The position numbers were made by a program, and so were the translations under genes. The notes under the pieces were generated by a model, which was not told where the DNA came from, ran no database searches, and saw only the letters and a program-made list of their open reading frames with translations. Shown one piece after another: positions 37,524-46,958 of a DNA stretch of 64,000 bases; position 1 is the stretch's first letter, and every line of letters starts with the position of its first letter. Location of the stretch: the NCBI GenBank assembly GCA_036960175.1, contig JBALWH010000003.1, forward strand, positions 124,001 to 188,000, in the 5' to 3' direction. Source of the stretch: Motiliproteus sp036960175. GTDB taxonomy: Bacteria; Pseudomonadota; Gammaproteobacteria; Pseudomonadales; Balneatricaceae.

Positions 37524-38429
37524 CTAATCGCCAGCCTTACTGTCATCACCAAACATTTGCTCCTTGTCCTGACTGACGATGTGTTCCTCCAGCATCAACA
37601 GCTCCTTTTTAGCTCGAGATAGTTCCTGCTTAATCTCCTCGGCTTCCGGTAAACTCTCTGCAATTTTTAGATAATGCGCTTCGATAAACTCCTTCTCTCT
37701 GAGGGTACGTATCAGAGTGCTTTGCAACTTTTCTATATCGGGTTGCAATGCTGGGGTTGCTACAAAGTTCGCCGCTGTCGGGTCAGCGGAATCAACCTTT
37801 TGCTGCAGTTCCGCAATTAAAGATTCTTGGGTATCACCGCTAACCATATACTCTTTGATCTGACTCATAAGCTGTTGATTTTGTTCTTTCAACATTTTAT
37901 GTTTCTCGACCAGCTGCCTTACTTTATGGACACTTGGGGCCTTTTTCGCTAACTTTTCATCGAGTGTGTCGAGTTGCTGTCGGTTCGCTTCAAAATCAGA
38001 CCGTAGCTCGGAGATCAGCTGATTTGAATGCTTTGTCTGATTCACGAGTTCATCCATCTTCTGATCAAAGAGAGGGCTGTTGGCTTGAGAGGTTTCTGCA
38101 GCGGAATGTTGTTTTGCCTGCAGTAGGTTGCTGAGTTGACTCTTAACCGAATCTTTTAACTCCGATAACATCCGCGCCTTTTTCTCCAGGCCAGCCCGTA
38201 GCTCAGACACCAAGTTTCGCTCTTCACTCAGAGCATCCGCGACATTAAGCGTTGCTTGCTCCTGATCACTAGCGTCGAATTTCTGCAGATTTTGATCAGA
38301 CTCTGGTGCGGAATCAAACGACGCACTGGCATCGGTTTTCCGTGCTCTAAGCAAAGAGTAAATCAATCCTATACAGACAATCAGAGCAACAATATCAAAG
38401 GCGATAAAGCTTATTAGACCAACAGACAC
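37524..38429 (-). CDS. Membrane-anchored coiled-coil protein
   Basis: The product has a single N-terminal membrane helix (about 3-26) and then about 270 residues of charged, Gln/Glu/Lys-rich, nearly continuous coiled coil facing the cytoplasm or periplasm. The start is GTG. I do not recognise a family. Similar proteins act as scaffolds; placement next to signalling genes is suggestive only. Confidence 0.72.
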   Translation of the reverse strand: MSVGLISFIAFDIVALIVCIGLIYSLLRARKTDASASFDSAPESDQNLQKFDASDQEQATLNVADALSEERNLVSELRAGLEKKARMLSELKDSVKSQLSNLLQAKQHSAAETSQANSPLFDQKMDELVNQTKHSNQLISELRSDFEANRQQLDTLDEKLAKKAPSVHKVRQLVEKHKMLKEQNQQLMSQIKEYMVSGDTQESLIAELQQKVDSADPTAANFVATPALQPDIEKLQSTLIRTLREKEFIEAHYLKIAESLPEAEEIKQELSRAKKELLMLEEHIVSQDKEQMFGDDSKAGD

Positions 38430-38784
38430 AGAGGCTTTCCCGTATTTTAATTATTGTCGAAAGTAGCCGTTTTTAGCCGATAACCACAGCGCTTCTGTGG
38501 CACAGATATCACCCCAGCATCCCACAATAGCGCCGCCTGTGCAAAACATGGCATAATCCCAAAGTCTAGTAACGAAAATCAGGAATAATTCTAACGAAAA
38601 CCTAACTATATGAGCTTATTGAACAGCTCCGGGGTGCACCAACTAACGCATCAATAGTTATCGATTAGGGGGCTGATTACCCCAGCATAGAGGTACTAGA
38701 TTGGCTCATCACTGTGCCAATCAATTATAATAACAATAAAGATCATGTTGTCTTCGGTGCAACCGAAGCAGCAAGGAGCGTTGA
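38430..38784. other. Leader region of the TTG-start response regulator
   Basis: This 355-bp gene-free stretch is between divergent genes. It holds a hairpin at 38752-38768 just before the ribosome site, and an AT-rich patch near 38720-38745. GGGGGCTGATTACCCC near 38668 may form another small hairpin. No repeats or terminators with T-tracts. Confidence 0.5.
38752..38768 (+). promoter_or_regulatory. Hairpin next to the ribosome site of a TTG-start gene
   Basis: CTTCGGT and ACCGAAG form a perfect 7-bp stem with loop GCA, ending 4 nt before AAGGAG (38773-38778). It could block or expose the ribosome site, or mark a protein-binding site on the mRNA. Confidence 0.55.
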
Positions 38785-39696
38785 TTGCGTATTTTAATCG
38801 TAGATGACAGCCGCGCTATGCAGACCATAGTGCGCCGAGGTTTGGAAAAAGCCGGGTATCAAAACCTGGTGACTCGCATAGCCAGCGATGGCAACGAAGC
38901 CTTAGACATTATCCGCGTCTGGGAGCCTAACCTAGTATTATCAGACTGGCATATGCCGGGCATGAACGGCATGGAATTACTGTCAGCACTGAATCGCGAG
39001 ATGTTATCTATCAACGTCGGATTCGTGACCACAGAAACATCCAGCAACTGTATCAACCAGGCTATGACTGACGGAGCCAAGTTTTTTGTTCATAAACCCT
39101 TCGACTTTGACGATCTGTATGAAGCGATCGTCCCTTTCATACCTCAGCATAAAGCTGACAACAATGGCCAAGCACTTCAGCAGGAGCAGCAGCCGAAAAA
39201 AGATGCCACGAATATTCTGCTGCCCAGTGCTTCCGCTTTTTCCAAAGTAATTAATGGCTTCAGCGATGCCGAAATTTTCGTCGAGCCTATTGATCCAGTT
39301 CCTCTGTATCAGGAGAATTTCCCCTATTTACTGGGACTTTTTTCTGATCATTCTGAACAAGTAGTCCGCGCTGTCTGCGTGCTGGATATTCATTCTGCGT
39401 CAATTATCAGCGGCGCCTTACTTAACAGAAAGAGCGAAGGTGTGCGCCAAAGCATTGCCAGTAAAGTACTCTCCAAAGAGATGGTCGGTGCCTGTAAACG
39501 CGTTTATGGACTGACCAGTGCAATGATGCGTAACAATGCCACCGGCAAAGATCTGCATTTACTTGGCACCAATGTGGTAACACAGCCATTTGCCAAACTC
39601 GATATGCTGTTCAATAAGCCGGCGAGTCAGCGAGTAGACTTTGAAATAGGGGTATCAGGTTACGGACAAGGCAACGTTACGATTGTTGCATCTTAA
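38785..39696 (+). CDS. Response regulator with CheX/CheC-like C-terminal domain
   Basis: This 303-residue protein has a CheY-like receiver (1-125) with the acidic pair DD, phospho-acceptor Asp in LVLSDWHMPGMNG and Lys in FVHKPFDFDD. A linker rich in Gln/Lys precedes a C-terminal domain (about 160-303) with alternating strands and helices reminiscent of CheX/CheC phosphatases, though the diagnostic acidic motif is not clear. The start is TTG, supported by AAGGAG 6 nt upstream. There is no kinase in the same operon. Confidence 0.85.
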   Translation: MRILIVDDSRAMQTIVRRGLEKAGYQNLVTRIASDGNEALDIIRVWEPNLVLSDWHMPGMNGMELLSALNREMLSINVGFVTTETSSNCINQAMTDGAKFFVHKPFDFDDLYEAIVPFIPQHKADNNGQALQQEQQPKKDATNILLPSASAFSKVINGFSDAEIFVEPIDPVPLYQENFPYLLGLFSDHSEQVVRAVCVLDIHSASIISGALLNRKSEGVRQSIASKVLSKEMVGACKRVYGLTSAMMRNNATGKDLHLLGTNVVTQPFAKLDMLFNKPASQRVDFEIGVSGYGQGNVTIVAS

Positions 39697-39768
39697 GGTA
39701 CCTGCGAAAGCCCCCCATACCAAAGTGCAAGCAGGCTCATTCCCTTGTGTTACAAAGCGGATCTATAT

Positions 39769-40488
39769 TTAGCCCCGACCACAGAGATACTTACAAATCA
39801 GCTCTTCAATAGCGCCGCGCTCTTTTAAGCGACTGACTGCCTGATTCATCGGTTCAAGCCATTCTTGCTGATGTCGGTGTAGGCGAAAAACCACCGGGTT
39901 GGTCTCATAGGGGAGCGATATCTGGTAGTTAAGGTTAAGCGTTCGCAGATAGTGCAATGCCAGCGCCTCTTTCATCAAGCCAATATCATTCCAGCCTCGA
40001 TGAACCCGTTGGGCGATCTGTAATTCATTAGATAGGTCATCACGACGGATATAATCCGGCACCGTAGCACCCCGTACCGTGGCCACTCGCTTGTCGCCTA
40101 AATCCTGCAGAATAAATACCGGAAACGATAAAGTTGGACGATAGATAATCACTTCGTTAACGGTCATAAATGGCAGGCTATAAAGAGATACACCTTGCAA
40201 CTCATCACTATCGGAGCGACGCTGTGAAACTCCCGGTTCGAGGTCGATAACGCCAATGCTGAAATGCTTAAGCAAACGCGCCTGAGGTAACGGAACCAAA
40301 ATCATCTGAACGCCCATCTCGGCAGCCAGAAGTTCGATAATATCGGGATAAATACCCTTGAATTCATTGTGTTCACGCCAGATAAAAGGCGCCTGATCGG
40401 TGGCTGGAACCCCCACACGAAAGGTCTCTCCCAGGGCTAGGCCGGAGATCAGTATCAGCAACAAACTAGTGATAAAACGACTGCACAC
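39769..40488 (-). CDS. Orphan periplasmic solute-binding protein
   Basis: This is an SBP_bac_3-type periplasmic protein of 239 residues with a signal peptide (FITSLLLILISGLALGE) and the opening FRVGVPATDQAPFIW. It starts with GTG (40488) with AGG 9 nt upstream. It ends with a Cys pair (ICKYLCGRG). It has no transporter genes and is divergent from the large AraC-ATPase gene, so it could supply ligand sensing to the signalling genes around it. Confidence 0.82.
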   Translation of the reverse strand: MCSRFITSLLLILISGLALGETFRVGVPATDQAPFIWREHNEFKGIYPDIIELLAAEMGVQMILVPLPQARLLKHFSIGVIDLEPGVSQRRSDSDELQGVSLYSLPFMTVNEVIIYRPTLSFPVFILQDLGDKRVATVRGATVPDYIRRDDLSNELQIAQRVHRGWNDIGLMKEALALHYLRTLNLNYQISLPYETNPVVFRLHRHQQEWLEPMNQAVSRLKERGAIEELICKYLCGRG

Positions 40489-40673
40489 AGGTAATCACCT
40501 AAAAAGCCCGAAAGAGGCAGCAAAAATAATAACAAAACAGTGAGTTAGATACAGTGACCCGCGTCTATTCCCATTGCTATAATCCCACACTAATCGCTGT
40601 CTCCAAAATAACAGTTCTTCATCGCTAAATCAGAAGATACATAGCTATGCAGAGTCTGATCGACAGGAAATAG

Positions 40674-43600
40674 ATGCCCGCACCCACTGCTTCAGCCAAA
40701 CTGCTGGACCCGGTACTGCAGATCGCCCAGCACAGCCGTCAAGACCTTCAAGGTCTGCTTAGTGCTGTTCAGCTTGATGACATCGAAAAGGATAAACCTG
40801 GCGCTCGTATTCCCGCCGCAGCCTTTTGTCGTCTGCTGGAAGAGCTGAGCCAGCGCAGTGGCAATGAACGTATCGCCCTGCGCGTTGGTGAAGCCACCCA
40901 ACCGCGCATGCTGGGTTCCATCGGTTTTTTGATGGCCACTGCGGAAGATCTACAATCATCTTTTCAGGTATTGATTGATTACCTGCCGCTACTCTGTGAA
41001 GGCATCCACCTGCAGATGGATCAACTGGCCGAAGGCACCCAGTTGCTGGTGGAACTAGAGAACAGCAAGGAACGCAAAACAGCGGAATGGTTTCTCGCCT
41101 GTCTGTTGAACTGGCCACGCTGGTTAAGTGGCAAACAGGTACCTGCTCTCAGTGTGCAATTGATCTACCCGCCACCCCATGACCCCGGTAATTACGAGCG
41201 ATTTTTTGCTTCTGAAATTGAATACAATGCCGACCACAACCGTCTGCTGATCCCTAATAGCTACCTTAAACTACCCTGCCTAGATGCCAATGAAGAGATG
41301 CACCGCCTGCATCTGGAATTCGCTGACAATCTACTCAGTGCGTCGGGACGAGAAGGCGCACTTATCGCTCAGGTTAAGAGTCAGATTCGACACGGATTGA
41401 CGGACGCACAAGGCGGGGTGCGGCGAGAAAAAATAGCAGCCAATCTCAATCTCAGCCTACGCACCCTGCAACGAAAACTGGGAAGTCTAAACACCAATTT
41501 TCAGGATCTCTACGACCAGACCCGCAAAGAACTGGCATTACAACAGATACAAAAAGGCGGCATCAGCTTCGGCGAACTGTCATTTATGCTCGGATTTTCC
41601 AACCAGTCGGCCTTTCAAAAAGCCTTCAAGCGGTGGCTTGGCGTCCCCCCCAGCCAATATAGAGAGAAGATAAAACCCAAGGCTGCTATTGCCACCGAAG
41701 ATAGCCGAGCAAAGACGCTGGCGGACCTGATTAAGACCGCGAGCATCAACGCAGATAATTTCTATAGCCTAGCGCAACAGTTAACTGCTGCGATTGATCA
41801 GCTACATAAACAGGGCGATCGTGCCCATGACCTATACCCCAACCATATAGCCGTGGAAACCACCGTCAATGACACCCGTCTGTCACTGATCGACCCCAAC
41901 CCGCTGTTACCGGTTAAGGCGCTGGAACGCTTGCATTACCTGGCCCCTGAGCAGAGCGGTCTGATCGCAACAGAGACAGATTATAGAGCCGACCTTTATA
42001 CTCTTGGCTGTATTTTCTACGAAATGCTCAATGGCCTGCCTCCCTACGCCAGTGAAGATGCTGGAGAATTATTGCGTGCCCATCTATCTGCGCCAATTCC
42101 AGCGATGGAGCAGCTTACACCGGCACTGGGGATTATTATCAGGCGGCTGCTAAGCAAAGAACCGGATGACCGTTACCAAAGCTGTCACGGGATTATTGCG
42201 GATTTACTGCACTGTCAGCAGGCCCAGCAAAACGCCCTTACCGACAGTGCAGGGAGCCAAGACCCCGACTTTGAAAGCGGCCGCCACGATAGTTCAGAAC
42301 AACTGATATTCCCCCAGCGTCTCTACGGCCGTGGCCGTCTGCTAGAGATACTGCATGCTGAATGGAACCAGACAACATCCGGTGGCGGTCGACAACTGCT
42401 CATATCCGGCCCGGCCGGTGTCGGTAAATCAACCATAATCAACCGATTGCGACCCCTGGTATTACAGCACCAGGGATTGTTCATCTCAGGTAATTTTGAT
42501 TCTCTGCAGCGCCAGCATCCTTACTCCGGATTTATCCAGGCGTTACAACAGCTGATCCGTCAGAAACTCGCCACACCACGCAAAGAATTTCAACGCTGGA
42601 AACGCCAGTTACTACAACGGGGCGGATACAATATGCGCCTTCTGGCAGGCATGATTCCTGAGCTGCAGTTTATTGACGACGCAGCCCCGCTGCGCGACCA
42701 ACCCGGTCCGGTAGAACTGGAACAACGTATCTGCGCCGCCTTTGTCAGTTTTTTCTGCGGGGCTAACAAGCAACCACTGCTAATATTTCTGGACAATGTC
42801 CAATGGATGGATAGCGCCTCACTGGCACTTTTCAAAGTCCTTTGCCAACGTTCAGAAAAAACTCCGCTGCTGATTGTCGGCGCCTATCGTAATGAAGAGC
42901 TAGAGCTGTCCAGCCCGTTGTCATCGTTTTTGCCCGAACTAAAACGCTCTCCCAGCTGCCGATTGTTGCCGATCCCCCCCTTGCAGAGTGAACACACGCG
43001 CCAGCTTATCGCCGACATCTTCCATCAGCAGGGATCAGAACCGGTCTCTCTGGCGGGCTGGCTACACCGAAAAACCCAGGGTAATCCGTTTTTTATCCGC
43101 CGCTATATTCAACAGCTACACCAGAAGCGATGGATTTTCTTCGATCAGGAGAAACAATGTTGGGGATGGAAACAACAGGTTTTCGAAGAAGCAGACCTGC
43201 CCACCGATATTCGCGAACTGATCGAATTTCAAATTACCAAACTACCGGAACTGACCCAGAAATTCATTTCCTGGGGTGCCGCCATTGGCAGCAGTTTTGA
43301 TCTCAGCACATTATCCAAAGCCTGCGGAGAGCCTCTCGCTCGGGTTGCTATTCACCTTTGGCCAGCGGTCCAGGAAGGACTGGTCGTGAGCCAAGGTGGG
43401 GAGACCCAAGCGAGTAGCTATCGCTTCCTGCACGACAACATCCGCCACAACGCCTATCACCGCATCAACAAGGACCAGCGTCAGCAGATGCACCTGAGCA
43501 TCGGTACAATTTTGCTGCGCGAATATAGCCGCAACGAACGCGGCGGCAAGATTTACGATTTAGTCAATCACCTGAACCTGGCCGGTCCATCACAACAATC

Positions 43601-45218
43601 CCATGAAAGCCGGCTGGAACTCATCCAGCTCAATCTAAGAGCCGCTGAAAAAGCCACTCTAGCCTCTGCCTTTAAGCCCGCTAGCGGCTTCCTTAGGCAT
43701 GGGCTGACGTTGCTCCAACCCGAAGATTGGCAACAACATTATGATCTCTGCGTCAGGCTCTATCTAAAGCTCGCCCAGACCGCCTATCTCTGCGGGGATT
43801 TCGACCAGGCTGATACCCTCTATATCGACATGCAACAGCATTTTGTGAATGCAGCTGACCTAGCCCAAGTGAGTTTGCTGCAAGCTCGCCAGCATCTACT
43901 ACAGGACAAAAACAGCGATGCCCTGAACGCCATTGAAAGCGGCCTTAAGCTGCTGCAGCAAACACTGCCAAACACCCAGACCGAGTTGCGCCAACTAATC
44001 CAACAGCTAGCGCTTCACTTTGATCACCAACCTATCGTTGATCCCAGTTTAATGCCTGACATGAAGGGCTCCAGCCCTATTGCCATGGAGCTGCTACAGC
44101 TATTAAGCCAAACCGCCGAACGCTGCGATAATCCGCTACTGACCGCTGGTGCACTAGCACGAATGACCCAGTTATCCATTGAAGAGGGGCGCAGTCCGCA
44201 GCTCCCCATCGCGCTGGCAGGCTACGGGCATCTGTGCAGCTGGATCTATGGTGATAGCCAGCAGGGTCAAGCGTTTTCCCGCCAAAGCCTAGTTATTGCC
44301 GAACATTCTGACCGCCGTAGCGTTCGTGCAAAAACCTGCTTTATCAATGGTGCCAAAAACATTCACTGGAACGCCCACCTTAAAGAGAGCCTGCCGCTGC
44401 TAAACAATGCACAGGAGCTAGCGCTGGAATCCGGCGACTGGTATAGCGCCGGCCAATCGGTACTGCTAGGCGCATTGAATCGGTGCTTTCTGGGGCAACC
44501 ATTGACATCTTTGGAGCAGCCCTTCGAGGATGCCAGACAGCTGTTAACACGCATCGACAACAGCCATCTGATCAATGCCTTTGAGCACTCGGCATGGTCA
44601 TTCAGACAGCGGCTGTTGGCCGGTAAAGACGACGCAGATGCGAATAGTAGCTGCGACCAAGATAACCAAACAACCTACCCCTTATCCTGCTGGCAGGGGA
44701 TGACTGATATTTGCACCAGCTACCTGCTGGAGCAACAGCACCTATGGCCACGGCTGCTGTCTCTGGAACCACAACTGGAACTACAACTCGGTGGACAGTA
44801 TGCCACCACGGAGATGCTGTTTTTTACCGCGCTGATGCGCTTAAAGCTGTGTCAAAACAGCAACCAACAACAGCAGAATGCACTACTGAAAGAGATCACT
44901 TTTATTGAAACCCGGATGGAACTCTGGGCTCGTGATTGCCCCCAGAATTTCGCCCACCGACGAGCCCTAATTGGCGCCAATCGAGCCATGTTGCAGCAGT
45001 TACCCGATCACGCCATGGAGCTGTTTGAAAAGGCCATCGATGGCGCCGAGTCTCAAGGATATCTGCATCATCAGGCTCTGGCCAACGAACACTATGGTCG
45101 TTTCTGGCTGGCCCGCGGCAGTCGTAAGGTGGCCCAGTATTTTATTGCAGAAGCACAACAGTTATACCAACGCTGGGGGGCGAACGAGAAGGCAAAAACA
45201 CTCGATCCACTAACCTGA
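40674..45218 (+). CDS. AraC-type regulator fused to degenerate kinase lobe, AAA ATPase and helical repeats
   Basis: This is a 1514-residue cytoplasmic multidomain signalling protein. Residues 1-225 resemble the ligand-binding domain of OruR/ArgR-type AraC regulators. Residues about 230-335 are an AraC DNA-binding domain (IAANLNLSLRTLQRKLG; FMLGFSNQSAFQKAFKRW). Residues about 345-515 match only the C-lobe of a Ser/Thr kinase: DLYPNHI stands for DLKPEN, IDPN for DFG, and APEQSG plus DYRADLYTLGCIFYEMLNGLPPY are well kept. Residues about 550-800 are a STAND/AAA_16-type ATPase with Walker A GPAGVGKST (579-587) and Walker B LLIFLDN (702-708). The remainder is TPR-like helices. AGGA precedes the ATG. 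No catalytic Lys lobe is present, so kinase activity is not expected. Confidence 0.85.
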   Translation: MPAPTASAKLLDPVLQIAQHSRQDLQGLLSAVQLDDIEKDKPGARIPAAAFCRLLEELSQRSGNERIALRVGEATQPRMLGSIGFLMATAEDLQSSFQVLIDYLPLLCEGIHLQMDQLAEGTQLLVELENSKERKTAEWFLACLLNWPRWLSGKQVPALSVQLIYPPPHDPGNYERFFASEIEYNADHNRLLIPNSYLKLPCLDANEEMHRLHLEFADNLLSASGREGALIAQVKSQIRHGLTDAQGGVRREKIAANLNLSLRTLQRKLGSLNTNFQDLYDQTRKELALQQIQKGGISFGELSFMLGFSNQSAFQKAFKRWLGVPPSQYREKIKPKAAIATEDSRAKTLADLIKTASINADNFYSLAQQLTAAIDQLHKQGDRAHDLYPNHIAVETTVNDTRLSLIDPNPLLPVKALERLHYLAPEQSGLIATETDYRADLYTLGCIFYEMLNGLPPYASEDAGELLRAHLSAPIPAMEQLTPALGIIIRRLLSKEPDDRYQSCHGIIADLLHCQQAQQNALTDSAGSQDPDFESGRHDSSEQLIFPQRLYGRGRLLEILHAEWNQTTSGGGRQLLISGPAGVGKSTIINRLRPLVLQHQGLFISGNFDSLQRQHPYSGFIQALQQLIRQKLATPRKEFQRWKRQLLQRGGYNMRLLAGMIPELQFIDDAAPLRDQPGPVELEQRICAAFVSFFCGANKQPLLIFLDNVQWMDSASLALFKVLCQRSEKTPLLIVGAYRNEELELSSPLSSFLPELKRSPSCRLLPIPPLQSEHTRQLIADIFHQQGSEPVSLAGWLHRKTQGNPFFIRRYIQQLHQKRWIFFDQEKQCWGWKQQVFEEADLPTDIRELIEFQITKLPELTQKFISWGAAIGSSFDLSTLSKACGEPLARVAIHLWPAVQEGLVVSQGGETQASSYRFLHDNIRHNAYHRINKDQRQQMHLSIGTILLREYSRNERGGKIYDLVNHLNLAGPSQQSHESRLELIQLNLRAAEKATLASAFKPASGFLRHGLTLLQPEDWQQHYDLCVRLYLKLAQTAYLCGDFDQADTLYIDMQQHFVNAADLAQVSLLQARQHLLQDKNSDALNAIESGLKLLQQTLPNTQTELRQLIQQLALHFDHQPIVDPSLMPDMKGSSPIAMELLQLLSQTAERCDNPLLTAGALARMTQLSIEEGRSPQLPIALAGYGHLCSWIYGDSQQGQAFSRQSLVIAEHSDRRSVRAKTCFINGAKNIHWNAHLKESLPLLNNAQELALESGDWYSAGQSVLLGALNRCFLGQPLTSLEQPFEDARQLLTRIDNSHLINAFEHSAWSFRQRLLAGKDDADANSSCDQDNQTTYPLSCWQGMTDICTSYLLEQQHLWPRLLSLEPQLELQLGGQYATTEMLFFTALMRLKLCQNSNQQQQNALLKEITFIETRMELWARDCPQNFAHRRALIGANRAMLQQLPDHAMELFEKAIDGAESQGYLHHQALANEHYGRFWLARGSRKVAQYFIAEAQQLYQRWGANEKAKTLDPLT

Positions 45219-45308
45219 CGACGCACGCTTAAGCAAGGTAGAATGTGCATCGGTTCGAACGCTATCGAAAGATGCTATAACGCGATAACAATAACAACGG
45301 CAGAACAT

Positions 45309-46430
45309 ATGCTTTCAAATTCTGAAAATACACCCTGGCGCATTCTGGTAGTTGATGACGAAGAAGGCATTCACGGCATCACCCGAATGATCTTTCGCGG
45401 CTATCAGTTCGAAAACCGTAGCATTGAGCTGATCAGCGCCTTTAATGGTGAAGAAGCACGGGACATATTACGCAGCACATCGGACATCGCTCTGATCCTA
45501 CTGGATGTGGTGATGGAGTCCGATGATGAAGGCTTAAAGCTGATCGATTTTGTTCGCAACACGCAAGGCAACCGTGACATACGCATTATTTTGCGCACCG
45601 GCCATCCCGGTTATGCCCCGGAAACCGAAGTCATTGTCGATTACGATATTAACGACTATCTCAGCAAAGCAGAACTGTCTGCCTCCCGCCTGCTCACCTC
45701 GGTAGTGGTCGCGCTGCGCTCCTATCGGGATATCGAAAGTGCCCGTCAGCATCAACAGCAAAACACTGATCAACAGCCATTGGAAAGCATTTTGCTAAAC
45801 CAACTGGGCCAGAGTTTAAAACCCCTGGTGGAAGATTCTATTAAGCAGGCAGGGCGGCTAAAGCAGCTGGGGCTCAGCCCAATGGCACAAGACCTGGTTC
45901 AGGTGCTGAATGCGCACCAACAGCGACTCTATAACAGCTGCCTGATACTGGAGGATAACCTGCAGATATTGGTGCAACTGGAAGTGCTCGATGTCAGAGA
46001 AATTCTGGATCAGCTAGTACAAAATCTGCTGCCGCAAGCTCGGCAACAGGGCTGGCTGCTGGATTACCAAGTCGATGAAAATCTGCCAACCCGTGTTCGG
46101 CTGGCAGCCAAAGCGGTCAATCAACTGTGGATGTCGCTGACAGAGCATGCCCTGCATAGCTGCAGCGGTAGCGATTTAAAACTGCAACTGAGCTACAACG
46201 ATGCTAGCCAAGAGCTAGAGTTAACAATCAATACCTTAAACTCAGATGATTCCGGGTTCGGATCCTTAAACCGCAAACCGGTTCAAACTTCAGCTACGCA
46301 ATGGCAGCGTTTTCGTTACCAACAGGCCGAAAAACTGTGTCAGCAACTAGGAGGGGAACTGAGCGGTTCTGAACAAGGCGGCGCAGACCAACTGCTTTGC
46401 TGCCGCTTACCAGTGGAAGCCATCATTTAA
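45309..46430 (+). CDS. Receiver protein with degenerate histidine-kinase-like C-terminus
   Basis: The N-terminal receiver (about 10-150) has RILVVDDEE, phospho-acceptor Asp in LILLDVVMESDDEG and the run RIILRTGHPGYAPE...DYDINDYLSKAEL typical of the receiver in DUF3369-type regulators. The rest (about 170-373) looks like a kinase dimerisation helix plus an ATPase fold, but the N box is altered (MSLTEHALHS, no Asn-rich core) and the G boxes are not clear. The frame can start at 45243 (AAGG 4 nt before ATG); I favour 45309 on family length. It is just downstream of the AraC-ATPase gene and probably in one operon. Confidence 0.78.
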   Translation: MLSNSENTPWRILVVDDEEGIHGITRMIFRGYQFENRSIELISAFNGEEARDILRSTSDIALILLDVVMESDDEGLKLIDFVRNTQGNRDIRIILRTGHPGYAPETEVIVDYDINDYLSKAELSASRLLTSVVVALRSYRDIESARQHQQQNTDQQPLESILLNQLGQSLKPLVEDSIKQAGRLKQLGLSPMAQDLVQVLNAHQQRLYNSCLILEDNLQILVQLEVLDVREILDQLVQNLLPQARQQGWLLDYQVDENLPTRVRLAAKAVNQLWMSLTEHALHSCSGSDLKLQLSYNDASQELELTINTLNSDDSGFGSLNRKPVQTSATQWQRFRYQQAEKLCQQLGGELSGSEQGGADQLLCCRLPVEAII

Positions 46431-46600
46431 GCAGCAGCTATTGCAGCCATTCTTAGGCCGATAGCTGCCGGTTAATCACTTCAGGCAAAACTTTAGTAAT
46501 AGTACAGGCCAACAACTACAGTACGGCAGCCTGCTTATAATCAGCGACACCGATTGAAAAGCAAGCGGTTACTTCTACCCATAGACGTTGCCTAGAACCC

Positions 46601-46684
46601 TCAGTTTTCAGAGAGGATATAAACCTGTCCGTCATCTGGATCACTGTCGACTTCGATACTGAATATTTGTTGCTTGATGTCCAT
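46601..46684 (-). CDS. Micro-peptide 1, C-terminus DPDDGQVYILSEN
   Basis: This 27-residue acidic peptide begins MDIKQQIFSI and ends DPDDGQVYILSEN. It shares its start (MD-K) and last 13 residues (10 identical) with the peptide at 48070-48150. Of the 10 shared residues, seven use different codons in the two genes, so the similarity is kept at protein level. A longer frame up to a GTG at 46783 exists; the homologous part begins at the inner ATG, although AAGG is rather far (12 nt) upstream. No signal peptide. The function is unknown. Confidence 0.6.
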   Translation of the reverse strand: MDIKQQIFSIEVDSDPDDGQVYILSEN

Positions 46685-46958
46685 TTCTATTACTACCTTG
46701 GAGCCTACTGGCCCTGTTATTACATCGATTGCTGCACTACGGCCTTGGGGTGCAGCAATCACATAAAATAGATCGACCCACACAATTCCAGTGGCTCTAG
46801 TTTTTAGTGTAGTCCCTTAAACACTCAAAGCCAGTGTGGGATTGCTTAACCGCAGCAAATTATTCCTGCTTAACAATCCAACTCACTGCTGCAACTTAGA
46901 ACCGCTAAAAAAAAGCACATGAACGACAGCAGCAACCTAACCCTTACCGGCAAAGCGA

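Noticed and set aside
46601..46783. 60-residue version of micro-peptide 1 starting at GTG
   Set aside because: Possible, but homology to the second copy begins at the inner ATG and the GTG lacks a good ribosome site; the shorter form was listed.
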